A stretch of DNA of 64,000 nt from contig NW_026893681.1 in the NCBI RefSeq assembly GCF_032452875.1, positions 310,001 to 374,000 on the forward strand, given 5' to 3'. Positions 42,353-56,026 of this stretch are shown one piece after another; within the stretch, counting starts at the first letter, position 1, and each line of letters begins with the position of its first letter. The notes under the pieces are model-generated. The model was not told where the DNA came from. It searched no databases and was given only the letters and a program-made list of their open reading frames with translations. This DNA is from Bos javanicus (lineage: Eukaryota; Chordata; Mammalia; Artiodactyla; Bovidae). The position numbers and the translations under genes are program-made.

Positions 42353-43003
42353 ACTGACCACGTGGCTGATCCTACAATGATCACGTGACTGATCATGCAC
42401 TGATCACCCGGCTGACCATGCACTGATCACGAAGCTGATCATACACTGATCACGTGACTGTGCATGCACTGATAACGTGGGTGATCATGCACTGATCACG
42501 TGTTTGATCATGCACTGATCACGTGGCTGATCATACACTGTTCATGTGCCTGATCATGCACTAAATATGTTGCGGAGCATGCACTGATCACGTAGCTGAT
42601 CATACACTGATCACCTGGCTGATCATACTCTGATCACCTGGCTGATCAGACACTGATCACGTGGCTGATCATACTCTGAACACGAAGCTGATCATACACT
42701 GATCACGTGACTGCATGCACTGATCAATTGACTGCCCATGCAGTGATCACATGGATGATCATACACTGATCATGTAACTGATCATGCACTAAAAAAATGG
42801 CTGATCAAGCCCTGATCACATGACTGATCATGCACTGTTCACGAAGCTGATCATACAATGATCACGTGACTGTGCATGCACTGATCACTTGGCTGATCAT
42901 GCACAGATCACATGGCTATCATGCACTGATCCCTTGATTGTGCATGCAATAATCACGTGGATGATCATGCATTTATCACGTGGCTGATCATGCACTAATC
43001 ACA
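42353..43003 (+). repeat. Right flank copy of the duplication around the divergent block
   Basis: Second copy of the 651-bp flank. Having the same A sequence on both sides of the block is what a double exchange, or one exchange with an unequal return, would leave; it is not a short target-site duplication. Confidence 0.87.
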
Positions 43004-43339
43004 AGGGTGATCATGAACTGATCACGTGACTTAGCATGCTGTGATCTCGTGTCTGAATGGTGCTGATCATGTGACTAATCAAGAACTGATCACGTGGCTA
43101 TCATGCACTGATCACGTGGCTGATCATACACTGATCACGTGGCTATCATGCACTGATCACTTGATTGTGCATGCAATAATCACGTGGATGATCATGCATG
43201 TATCACCTGGCTGATCATGCACTAATCACAAGGGTGATCATGAACTGATCACGTGACTTAGCATGCTGTGATCTCGGGTCTGAGTGGTGCTAATCATGTG
43301 ACTAATCAAGAACTGATCACGTGGCTCTCATGCACTGAT
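42933..43339 (+). repeat. 227-bp tandem duplication before island 11
   Basis: Same structure; copy 1 begins with the variant GATCCCTTGATTG, otherwise seen only at 57,925. Confidence 0.9.
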
Positions 43340-43340
43340 G

Positions 43341-43588
43341 ATGTGCCTCAGGAGGCAATAACCAAAGAGCTGAGCAGGCACGAATCACGCAATCAGCAGG
43401 CAATAATCATGGACCTCAGCTGTGATGAATCATGCTGCTCAGCTGGCAATCATCAAGCAGCTGAATAGGCAGGAATCAGACGGCTCAGCTGGCCATTGTC
43501 AAGCAGATGAGCAGGCAGGAATCATGCAGCTCAGCTGGCAATTGTCAAGCAGCGGAGCAGACAGGAAAAACGGAGCTCAGTAGGCCCT
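43341..43588 (+). repeat. Island 11
   Basis: Standard island with one C-to-T change at about 43,525 (ATCATGCAGC for ATCACGCAGC), which removes a CpG. Preceded by the duplicated segment with TAATCAAG. Confidence 0.9.
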
Positions 43589-46500
43589 GATCACGTGACT
43601 GAGCACACACTGATCACGTGACTGATAATGAACTGATCACGAGGCTATAATGCACTGATCACCTGACTGCGCATGCACTGATCATGTGGATGATCATACA
43701 CTGATCACGTGGCTGATCACGCAATGATCACGTGACTGATCATGCACTGATCACGTGGCTATCATGCACTGCTCACATGACTGAGCATGCACTGATCACG
43801 TAGCTATCATGCATTGATCACTTGGCTATCATGCACTAATCACGTGGCTGATCATGCACTGATCACGAAGCTGATCATACACTGATCACGGGACTGTGCA
43901 TGCACTGATCACGTGGCTGATCATGCACTGATCACGTGGCTGATCATGCAATGATAACCTGGCTATCATACACTGATCACGTGACTGATCATGCACTCTT
44001 CACTGGCCTGATCATGCACTGATCCCGTGGCTGATCATGCAATGATCAGGAAGCTGATCATACACTGATCACGTGACTCTGCCTGCTGTGTGGCTGATCA
44101 TGCACTGATCACGTGGCTGATCATACACTGATCACGTCGCTGATCATGCACTGATCACGGTGCGGATCATGAACTGATCACGTGGCTGATGATACACTGA
44201 TCACGTGGCTGTTCATGCACTGATCACGTGGCTGACCATACACTTATCAAATTACTGATAATGCACTGATCACGTGGCTGATAATGCACTGATCACGTGG
44301 CTGATCATGTACTGATCCCCTGGCTGATCATACACTGATCACATGGCTGATCATGCACTGATCACGTGTCTGATCATCCACTGATTTGAAGCTGATCATA
44401 GACTGATCACGTGATTCATGCACTGATCCCGGGGCTGATCATGCACATATCAAGTGGCTGATCAAGCACTGATCACGTGACTGATAATTCACTGATCACG
44501 TGACTGATCATGCACTGATCACGTGACTGATCATGCACTGATCACCTGGCTGATCATGCACTAATCACGTAGCTGATCATATACTGATCACGTGACTGTG
44601 CATGCACTGATAACTTGGCTGATCATGCCCTGATCACGAGGCTGATCATGCACTGATCACAAGGCTGATCATACACTGATCACGTGCCTGATCATGCACT
44701 AATCACGTGGCGGAACATGCACTATTCACGTGGCTGATCATACACTGATCACGTGGCTGACCATACTCTGATCACGTGGCTGATCATACACTGATCACGC
44801 GGCTGATCATGCACTGATCACGTGTCTATCATGCACTAATCACGTGAATGGGCATGAACTGATCACTTACCTGTTCATGCAGTGATTCCGTGGCTATCAT
44901 GCACTGATCACGTGGCTGATCATGCACTGATCTCATGACTGATTAAGCACTGATCGCGTAGCTATAATGCACTGATCACATGACTGCGCATGCCATGATC
45001 ATGTGACTGATCATGCACTGATCACGTGGCTATCATGCACTGATAACGTGGCTGATCATGCAGTGATCACGTGACTGATTATGCACTGATCGCGAAGCTA
45101 TCATGCACTGATCACATGACAGCTCATGCCATGATCGCGTGACTGATCATGCACTGATCACGTGGCTATCATGCACTGATCATATGGCTAATCATACATT
45201 GATCACCTAAATAATCATGCACTCATCCCGGGGCGGTCTTGCACTGATCACGTGGCTGATCAGGCACTGATAACTTAGCTATCATGCACTGATCACATGA
45301 CTGCGCAAGAACTGTTCACGTGGATATCATACACTGGACACGTGACAGATCATGCACTGATCACGTGACTGATCATGCACTGATCTGGTGGCTATCATGC
45401 ATTGATCACGTGATTGGTCATACACAGATCACGTGACTGATCATGCACTGATCATGTGACTGCACATGCACTGATCATGTAAATGTAGGCAATGATCACA
45501 TGGCTATCATGCACTGATCACGTGGCTGATCATGCACTGATCATGAGACTGAGCATGCACTGATCACGTAGCTATCATGCATTGATCAATTGGCTATCAT
45601 GCACTGATCACGTGGCTGATCATACACTGATCACGTGGCTGATCATGCACTAATCACGTTGCTTATCATGCACTGATCAGGTGGCTATCATGCACTGATC
45701 ACGTGGCTGATCATGCACTGCTCACATGGCTGATCGTACACTGATCACGTGGCTGATCATGCACTAATCACGTTCCTTATCCTGCAATGATCAGGTTGCT
45801 ATCAAGCACTGATCACATGGCTGATCATACACTGATCAGGTGACTGCGCATGCACTGATCACATGACTGATCATGCACTGATCATGTGGCTGATCATGCA
45901 CTGATAAGCTGGCTATCATACACTGATCAGGTGACTGATCATGCACTCTTCACGTGCCTGATCATGCACTGATCACGTGGCTGATCATGCACTGAATACG
46001 AAGCTGATCATACACTGATCACGTGACTGTGCATGCACTGATAACTTGGCTGGTATGCACTAATCCCGTGGCTGATCATGCACTAATCACATTGCCGATC
46101 ATGCACTGATCACGTGACTGATCATGCACTGATCTGGTGCCTATCAGGCATTGATCCCGTGGTTGATCATACACTGATCACATGACTGATCATGCACTGA
46201 TCACCTGGCTATCATGCACTGATCACGTAGCTGATCATGCACTGATCAAGTGATTGAACATGCACTGAAGACGTGACTGATCCTGCACTAATCACATGGC
46301 TATCATGCACTGATCATGTGACTGTGCATCCACTGATCTCGAGGATGATCGTACACTGATCAAGTGGCTGATCAGGAACTGATTACATGACTGACCATAC
46401 AGTGATCACGTGTCTGAATATTGCTGATCATGTTATTGATCATGTGCTGATCAGGTGTGTATCATGCACTGATCACCTGACTGCGCATGCACTGACCATG

Positions 46501-47576
46501 TAACTGTAGGCAATTATCACATGGCTATCATGCAGTGATCACGTGGATGATCATGCACTGACCATGCACTGATCACGTAGCTATCATGCATTGATCACTT
46601 GGCTGTCATGCACTGATCACGTGGCTGATCATACACTGATCACGTGACTGCACATGCACTGATGACATGGCTGATCATACAGTGATCACGTGGCTGATCA
46701 CGCACTGATCATGTGGTTGATCATGCACTAATCACGTTGCTGATCATGCACTGATCAGGTGGCTATCATGCACTGCTTACGAGGCTGATCATGCACTGAT
46801 CACATGGCAATCATGCACTGATCACGTGTCTTATCATACACTGATCATTGACTGATCATGCACTGATCACGTGCCTGATCATTCACTGATCACCTGGCTG
46901 ATCATGCACTGATCACGAAGCTGATCATACACTGATCACGTGACTGCATGCACTGATCATTTCGATGATCATGCATTGATCAAGGGGCTGATCATGCACT
47001 GACCACGTGGCTGATCCTACAATGATCACGTGACTGATCATGCACTGATCACGAGGCTGACCATGCACTGATCACGAAGCTGATCATACACTGATCACGT
47101 GACTGTGCATGCACTGATAACATGGGTGATCATGCACTGATCACGTGTTTGATCATGCACTGATCACGTGGCTGATCATACACTGTTCATGTGCCTGATC
47201 ATGCACTAAATATGTTGCGGATCATGCACTGATCACATAGCTGATCATACACTGATTACCTGGCTGATCATACTCTGATCACCTGGCTGATCAGACACTG
47301 ATCACGTGGCTGATCATACTCTGAACACGAAGCTGATCATACACTGATCACGTGACTGCATGCACTGATCAATTGACTGCCCATGCACTGATCACGTGGA
47401 TGATCATACGCTGATCATGTGACTGATCATGCACTAAAAAATGGCTGATCAAGCCCTGATCACATGACTGATCATGCACTGTTCACGAAGCTGATCATAC
47501 AATGATCACGTGACTGTGCATGCACTGATCACTTGGCTGATCATGCACAGATCACATGGCTATCATGCACTGATCA

Positions 47577-47982
47577 CTTGATTGTGCATGCAATAATCAC
47601 GTGGATGATCATGCATTTATCACGTGGCTGATCATGCACTAATCACAAGGGTGATCATGAACTGATCACGTGACTTAGCATGCTGTGATCTCGTGTCTGA
47701 ATGGTGCTGATCATGTGACTAATCAAGAACTGATCACGTGGCTATCATGCACTGATCACGTGGCTGATCATACACTGATCACGTGGCTATCATGCACTGA
47801 TCACTTGATTGTGCATGCATAATCACGTGGATGATCATGCATGTATCACCTGGCTGATCATGCACTAATCACAAGGGTGATCATGAACTGATCACGTGAC
47901 TTAGCATGCTGTGATCTCGGGTCTGAGTGGTGCTAATCATGTGACTAATCAAGAACTGATCACGTGGCTCTCATGCACTGAT
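47577..47982 (+). repeat. 227-bp tandem duplication before island 12
   Basis: Same structure; copy 2 has lost one A (GTGCATGCATAATC), so the block is one base shorter. Confidence 0.9.
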
Positions 47983-47983
47983 G

Positions 47984-48231
47984 ATGTGCCTCAGGAGGCA
48001 ATAACCAAAGAGCTGAGCAGGCACGAATCACGCAATCAGCAGGCAATAATCATGGACCTCAGCTGTGATGAATCATGCTGCTCAGCTGGCAATCATCAAG
48101 CAGCTGAATAGGCAGGAATCAGACGGCTCAGCTGGCCATTGTCAAGCAGATGAGCAGGCAGGAATCACGCAGCTCAGCTGGCAATTGTCAAGCAGCAGAG
48201 CAGACAGGAAAAACGGAGCTCAGTAGGCCCT
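47984..48231 (+). repeat. Island 12
   Basis: Standard island with G to A at about 48,197 (AGCAGCAGAG), again removing a CpG. Downstream, subfamily B sequence begins. Confidence 0.9.
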
Positions 48232-51200
48232 GATCACGTGACTGAGCACACACTGATCACATGACTGATAAAGAACTGATCACGAGGCTATAATGCACTG
48301 ATCACCTGACTGCGCATGCACTGATCATGTGGATGATCATACACTGATCACGTGGCTGATCACGCAATGATCACGTGACTGATCATGCACTGATCACGTG
48401 GCTATCATGCACTGCTCACATGACTGAGCATGCACTGATCACGTAGCTATCATGCATTGATCACTTGGCTATCATGCACTAATCACGTGGCTGATCATGC
48501 ACTGATCACGAAGCTGACATTACACTGATCACGGGACTGTGCATGCACTGATCACATGGCTGATCATGCACTGATCACGTGGCTGATCATGCAATGATAA
48601 CCTGGCTATCATACACTGATCACGTGACTGATCATGCACTCTTCACTGGCCTGATCATGCACTGATCCCGTGGCTGATCATGCAATGATCAGGAAGCTGA
48701 TCATACACTGATCACGTGACTCTGCCTGCTGTGTGGCTGATCATGCACTGATCACGTGGCTGATCATACACTGATCACGTCGATGATCATGCACTGATCA
48801 CGGTGCGGATCATGAACTGATCACGTGGCTGATCAAACACTGATCACGTGGCTGTTCATGCACTGATCACGTGGCTGATCATACACTTATCAATTTAATG
48901 ATAATGCACTGATCACGTGCCTGATTATGCACTGATCACGAAGCTGACCATACACTGATCACCTGGCTGATCATACACTGATCACGTGGCTGATCATGCA
49001 CTGATCACGTGTCTGATCATCCACTGATTTGAAGCTGATCACAGACTGATCACGTGATTCATGCACTGATCACGGGGCTGATCATGCACATATCAAGTGG
49101 CTGATCAAGCACTGATCACGTGACTGATCATTCACTGATCACGTGACTGATCATGCACTGATCACTTGGCTGATCATGCACTAATCACGTAGCTGATAAT
49201 ATACTGATCACGTGACTGTGCATGCACTGATAACTTGGCTGATCATGCCCTGATCACGAGGCTGATCATGCACTGATCACATGGCTGATCATACACTGAT
49301 CACGTGCCTGATCATGCACTAATCACGTGGCGGAACATGCACTATTCACGTGGCTGATCATACACTGATCACGTGGCTGACCATACTCTGATCACGTGGC
49401 TGATCATACACTGATCACGGGGCTGATCATGCACTGATCACGTGTCTATCATGCACTAATCACGTGAATGCGCATGAACTGATCACTTACCTGTTTATGC
49501 AGTGATTCCGTGGCTATCATGCACTGATCACATGACTGATTAAGCACTGATCACGTAGCTATAATGCACTGATCACATGACTGCGCATGCCATGATCATG
49601 TGACTGATCATGCACTGATCACGTGGCTATCATGCACTGATAACGTGGCTGATCATGCAGTGATCATGTGACTGATTATGCACTGATCGCGAAGCTATCA
49701 TGCACTGATCACATGACAGCTCATGCCATGATCGCGTGACTGATCATGCACTGATCACGTGGCTATCATGCACTGATCATATGGCTAATCATACATTGAT
49801 CACCTAAATAATCATGCACTCATCCCGGGGCGGTCTTGCACTGATCACGTGGCTGATCAGGCACTGATAACTTAGCTATCATGCACTGATCACATGACTG
49901 TGCAAGAACTGTTCACGTGGATATCATACACTGGACACGTGACAGATCATGCACTGATCACGTGACTGATCATGCACTGATCTGGTGGCTATCATGCATT
50001 GATCACGTGATTGGTCATACACAGATCACGTGACTGATCATGCACTGATCACGTGACTGCACATGCACTGATCATGTAAATGTAGGCAATGATCACATGG
50101 CTATCATGCACTGATCACGTGGCTGATCATGCACTGATCATGAGACTGAGCATGCACTGATCACGTAGCTATCATGCATTGATCAATTGGCTATCATGCA
50201 CTGATCACGTGGCTGATCATACACTGATCACGTGGCTGATCATGCACTAATCACGTTGCTTATCATGCACTGATCAGGTGGCTATCATGCACTGATCACG
50301 TGGCTGATCATGCACTGCTCACATGGCTGATCGTACACTGATCACGTGGCTGATCATGCACTAATCACGTTCCTTATCCTGCAATGATCAGGTTGATATC
50401 ATGCACTGATCAAATGGCTGATCATACACTGATCACGTGACTGATCATGCACTGATCATGTGGCTGATCATGCACTGATAAGCTGGCTATCATACACTGA
50501 TCAGGTGACTGATCATGCACTCTTCACGTGCCTGATCATGCACTGATCACGTGGCTGATCATGCACTGAATACGAAGCTGATCATACACTGATCACGTGA
50601 CTGTGCATGCACTGATAACTTGGCTGGTCATGCACTAATCCCGCGGCTGATCATGCACTAATCACATTGCCGATCATGCACTGATCACGTGACTGATCAT
50701 GCACTGATCTGGTGCCTATCAGGCATTGATCCCGTGGTTGATCATACACTGATCACATGACTGATCATGCACTGATCACCTGGCTATCATGCACTGATCA
50801 CGTAGCTGATCATGCACTGATCAAGTGATTGAACATGCACTGAAGACGTGACTGATCCTGCACTAATCACATGGCTATCATGCACTGATCATGTGACTGC
50901 GCATCCACTGATCTCGAGGATGATCGTACACTGATCACGTGGCTGATCAGGAACTGATTACATGACTGACCATACAGTGATCACGTGTCTGAATATTGCT
51001 GATCATGTTATTGATCATGTGCTGATCAGGTGTGTATCATGCACTGATCACCTGACTGCGCATGCACTGACCATGTAACTGTAGGCAATTATCACATGGC
51101 TATCATGCAGTGATCACGTGGATGATCATGCAATGACCATGCACTGATCACGTAGCTATCATGCATTGATCACTCGGCTGTCATGCACTGATCACGTGGC

Positions 51201-52152
51201 TGATCATACACTGATCACGTGACTGCACATGCACTGATGACATGGCTGATCATACAGTGATCACGTGGCTGATCATGCACGGATCATGTGGTTGATCATG
51301 CACTAATCACGTTGCTGATCATGCACTGATCAGGTGGCTATCATGCACTGCTTACGAGGCTGATCATGCACTGATCACATGGCAATCATGCACTGATCAC
51401 GTGTCTTATCATACACTGATCATTGACTGATCATGCACTGATCACGTGCCTGATCATTCACTGATCACCTGGCTGATCATGCACTGATCACGAAGCTGAT
51501 CATACACTGATCACGTGACTGCATGCACTGATCATTTCGATGATCATGCATTGATCAAGGGGCTGATCATGCACTGACCACGTGGCTGATCCTACAATGA
51601 TCACGTGACTGATCATGCACTGATCACGAGGCTGACCATGCACTGATCACGAAGCTGATCATACACTGATCACGTGACTGTGCATGCACTGATAACATGG
51701 GTGATCATGCACTGATCACGTGTTTGATCATGCACTGATCACGTGGCTGATCATACACTGTTCATGTGCCTGATCATGCACTAAATATGTTGCGGATCAT
51801 GCACTGATCACATAGCTGATCATACACTGATCACCTGGCTGATCATACTCTGATCACCTGGCTGATCAGACACTGATCACGTGGCTGATCATACTCTGAA
51901 CACGAAGCTGATCATACACTGATCACGTGACTGCATGCACTGATCAATTGACTGCCCATGCACTGATCACGTGGATGATCATACGCTGATCATGTGACTG
52001 ATCATGCACTAAAAAAATGGCTGATCAAGCCCTGATCACATGACTGATCATGCACTGTTCACGATGCTGATCATACAATGATCACGTGACTGTGCATGCA
52101 CTGATCACTTGGCTGATCATGCACAGATCACATGGCTATCATGCACTGATCA

Positions 52153-52559
52153 CTTGATTGTGCATGCAATAATCACGTGGATGATCATGCATTTATCACG
52201 TGGCTGATCATGCACTAATCACAAGGGTGATCATGAACTGATCACGTGACTTAGCATGCTGTGATCTCGTGTCTGAATGGTGCTGATCATGTGACTAATC
52301 AAGAACTGATCACGTGGCTATCATGCACTGATCACGTGGCTGATCATACACTGATCACGTGGCTATCATGCACTGATCACTTGATTGTGCATGCAATAAT
52401 CACGTGGATGATCATGCATGTATCACCTGGCTGATCATGCACTAATCACAAGGGTGATCATGAACTGATCACGTGACTTAGCATGCTGTGATCTCGGGTC
52501 TGAGTGGTGCTAATCATGTGACTAATCAAGAACTGATCACGTGGCTCTCATGCACTGAT
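52153..52559 (+). repeat. 227-bp tandem duplication before island 13
   Basis: Same two-copy structure as at 9751. Confidence 0.9.
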
Positions 52560-52560
52560 G

Positions 52561-52808
52561 ATGTGCCTCAGGAGGCAATAACCAAAGAGCTGAGCAGGCA
52601 CGAATCACGCAATCAGCAGGCAATAATCATGGACCTCAGCTGTGATGAATCATGCTGCTCAGCTGGCAATCATCAAGCAGCTGAATAGGCAGGAATCAGA
52701 CGGCTCAGCTGGCCATTGTCAAGCAGATGAGCAGGCAGGAATCACGCAGCTCAGCTGGCAATTGTCAAGCAGCGGAGCAGACAGGAAAAACGGAGCTCAG
52801 TAGGCCCT
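52561..52808 (+). repeat. Island 13
   Basis: Standard island followed by the B-type GATAAAGAAC. Confidence 0.9.
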
Positions 52809-53171
52809 GATCACGTGACTGAGCACACACTGATCACGTGACTGATAAAGAACTGATCACGAGGCTATAATGCACTGATCACCTGACTGCGCATGCACTG
52901 ATCATGTGGATGATCATACACTGATCACGTGGCTGATCACGCAATGATCACGTGACTGATCATGCACTGATCACGTGGCTATCATGCACTGCTCACATGA
53001 CTGAGCATGCACTGATCACGTAGCTATCATGCATTGATCACTTGGCTATCATGCACTAATCACGTGGCTGATCATGCACTGATCACGAAGCTGATCATAC
53101 ACTGATCACGGGACTGTGCAGGCACTGATCACGTGGCTGATCATGCACTGATCACGTGGCTGATCATGCAA

Positions 53172-53709
53172 TGATAACCTGGCTATCATACACTGATCAC
53201 GTGACTGATCATGCACTCTTCACTGGCCTGATCATGCACTGATCCCGTGGCTGATCATGCAATGATCAGGAAGCTGATCATACACTGATCACGTGACTCT
53301 GCCTGCTGTGTGGCTGATCATGCACTGATCACGTGGCTGATCATACACTGATCACGTCGCTGATCATGCACTGATCACCGTGCGGATCATGAACTGATCA
53401 CGTGGCTGTTCATGCACTGATCACGTGGCTGATCATGCAATGATAACCTGGCTATCATACACTGATCACGTGACTGATCATGCACTCTTCACTGGCCTGA
53501 TCATGCACTGATCCCGTGGCTGATCATGCAATGATCAGGAAGCTGATCATACACTGATCACGTGACTCTGCCTGCTGTGTGGCTGATCATGCACTGATCA
53601 CGTGGCTGATCATACACTGATCACGTCGATGATCATGCACTGATCACGGTGCGGATCATGAACTGATCACGTGGCTGATCAAACACTGATCACGTGGCTG
53701 TTCATGCAC
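53172..53709 (+). repeat. 269-bp tandem duplication, A-like then B-like copy
   Basis: TGATAACCTGGCTATCATAC at 53,172 recurs at 53,441. Copy 1 ends in CGTCGCTGATC (A-type) and lacks one monomer near 53,405; copy 2 has CGTCGATGATC and GATCAAACACTG (B-type). Confidence 0.88.
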
Positions 53710-54170
53710 TGATCACGTGGCTGATCATACACTTATCAATTTAATGATAATGCACTGATCACGTGCCTGATTATGCACTGATCACGAAGCTGACCATACA
53801 CTGATCACCTGGCTGATCATACACTGATCACGTGGCTGATCATGCACTGATCACGTGTTTGATCATCCACTGATTTGAAGCTGATCACAGACTGATCACG
53901 TGATTCATGCACTGATCACGGGGCTGATCATGCACATATCAAGTGGCTGATCAAGCACTGATCACGTGACTGATCATTCACTGATCACGTGACTGATTAT
54001 GCACTGATCACTTGGCTGATCATGCACTAATCACGTAGCTGATAATATACTGATCACGTGACTGTGCATGCACTGATAACTTGGCTGATCATGCCCTGAT
54101 CACGAGGCTGATCATGCACTGATCACATGGCTGATCATACACTGATCACGTGCCTGATCATGCACTAATC

Positions 54171-56026
54171 ACGTTGCGGAACATGCACTATTCACGTGGC
54201 TGATCATACACTGATCACGTGGCTGACCATACTCTGATCACGTGGCTGATCATACACTGATCACGGGGCTGATCATGCACTGATCACGTGTCTATCATGC
54301 ACTAATCACGTGAATGCGCATGAACTGATCACTTACCTGTTTATGCAGTGATTCCGTGGCTATCATGCACTGATCACATGACTGATTAAGCACTGATCGC
54401 GTAGCTATAATGCACTGATCACATGACTGCGCATGCCATGATCATGTGACTGATCATGCACTGATCACGTGGCTATCATGCACTGATAACGTGGCTGATC
54501 ATGCAGTGATCATGTGACTGATTATGCACTGATCGCGAAGCTATCATGCACTGATCACATGACAGCTCATGCCATGATCGCGTGACTGATCATGCACTGA
54601 TCACGTGGCTATCATGCACTGATCATATGGCTAATCATACATTGATCACCTAAATAATCATGCACTCATCCCGTGGCGGTCTTGCACTGATCACGTGGCT
54701 GATCAGGCACTGATAACTTAGCTATCATGCACTGATCACATGACTGTGCAAGAACTGTTCACGTGGATATCATACACTGGACACGTGACAGATCATGCAC
54801 TGATCACGTGACTGATCATGCACTGATCTGGTGGCTATCATGCATTGATCACGTGATTGGTCATACACAGATCACGTGACTGATCATGCACTGATCACGT
54901 GACTGCACATGCACTGATCATGTAAATGTAGGCAATGATCACATGGCTATCATGCACTGATCACGTGGCTGATCATGCACTGATCATGAGACTGAGCATG
55001 CACTGATCACGTAGCTATCATGCATTGATCAATTGGCTATCATGCACTGATCACGTGGCTGATCATACACTGATCACGTGGCTGATCATGCACTAATCAC
55101 GTTGCGGAACATGCACTATTCACGTGGCTGATCATACACTGATCACGTGGCTGACCATACTCTGATCACGTGGCTGATCATACACTGATCACGGGGCTGA
55201 TCATGCACTGATCACGTGTCTATCATGCACTAATCACGTGACTGCGCATGAACTGATCACTTACCTGTTTATGCAGTGATTCCGTGGCTATCATGCACTG
55301 ATCACATGACTGATTAAGCACTGATCGCGTAGCTATAATGCACTGATCACATGACTGCGCATGCCATGATCATGTGACTGATCATGCACTGATCACGTGG
55401 CTATCATGCACTGATAACGTGGCTGATCATGCAGTGATCACGTGACTGATTATGCACTGATCGCGAAGCTATCATGCACTGATCACATGACAGCTCATGC
55501 CATGATCGCGTGACTGATCATGCACTGATCACGTGGCTATCATGCACTGATCATATGGCTAATCATACATTGATCACCTAAATAATCATGCACTCATCCC
55601 GGGGCGGTCTTGCACTGATCACGTGGCTGATCAGGCACTGATAACTTAGCTATCATGCACTGATCACATGACTGTGCAAGAACTGTTCACGTGGATATCA
55701 TACACTGGACACGTGACAGATCATGCACTGATCACGTGACTGATCATGCACTGATCTGGTGGCTATCATGCATTGATCACGTGATTGGTCATACACAGAT
55801 CACGTGACTGATCATGCACCGATCACGTGACTGCACATGCACTGATCATGTAAATGTAGGCAATGATCACATGGCTATCATGCACTGATCACGTGGCTGA
55901 TCATGCACTGATCATGAGACTGAGCATGCACTGATCACGTAGCTATCATGCATTGATCAATTGGCTATCATGCACTGATCACGTGGCTGATCATACACTG
56001 ATCACGTGGCTGATCATGCACTAATC
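54171..56026 (+). repeat. 928-bp tandem duplication in unit 13
   Basis: ACGTTGCGGAACATGCAC at 54,171 recurs at 55,099. The joint lies in CACTAATCACGTTGC, shared by the two parent monomers (one continues TTATC, the other GGAAC). Copy differences include CCCGTGGCGG near 54,670 against CCCGGGGCGG near 55,598, and ATCATGTGACTG near 54,509 against ATCACGTGACTG near 55,437. Confidence 0.88.

Larger units (their letters stand above)
41498..43340 (+). repeat. HOR unit 10 (divergent block end plus A 3' part, 1843 bp)
   Basis: This begins with the diverged island, continues through divergent monomers to about 42,352, and then re-enters A-type sequence at the position equivalent to 39,771, running to the next island with the 227-bp duplication. 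The inter-island lengths of units 9 and 10 sum to 7226. A long unit with the duplication (4645) plus the 2582-bp displacement of the re-entry point, minus the one-base loss near 36,910, gives the same number. Confidence 0.87.
43341..47983 (+). repeat. HOR unit 11 (A, long form plus duplication, 4643 bp)
   Basis: This is the only complete A-type unit that combines the 708-bp long segment with the 227-bp duplication. The A run near 47,435 is one base shorter and GTGCATGCATAATC near 47,815 has lost one A, so 4418+227-2 gives 4643. It shares GATCACGCACTGATCATGTGG near 46,697 with units 13 and 14 but not with unit 12. Confidence 0.92.
47984..52560 (+). repeat. HOR unit 12 (subfamily B, 4577 bp)
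   Basis: First subfamily B unit. Diagnostic changes are GATAAAGAAC near 48,268, CGTCGATGATC near 48,778, GATCAAACACTG near 48,832, CAATTTAATGATAATG near 48,890, CCTGATTATGCACTG near 48,920, and TGTTTATGCAGTG near 49,492. Three single-monomer losses of 23 bp each (near 49,160, 49,528 and 50,435) make it 66 bp shorter than unit 11 once three single-base gains are counted. Confidence 0.9.
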
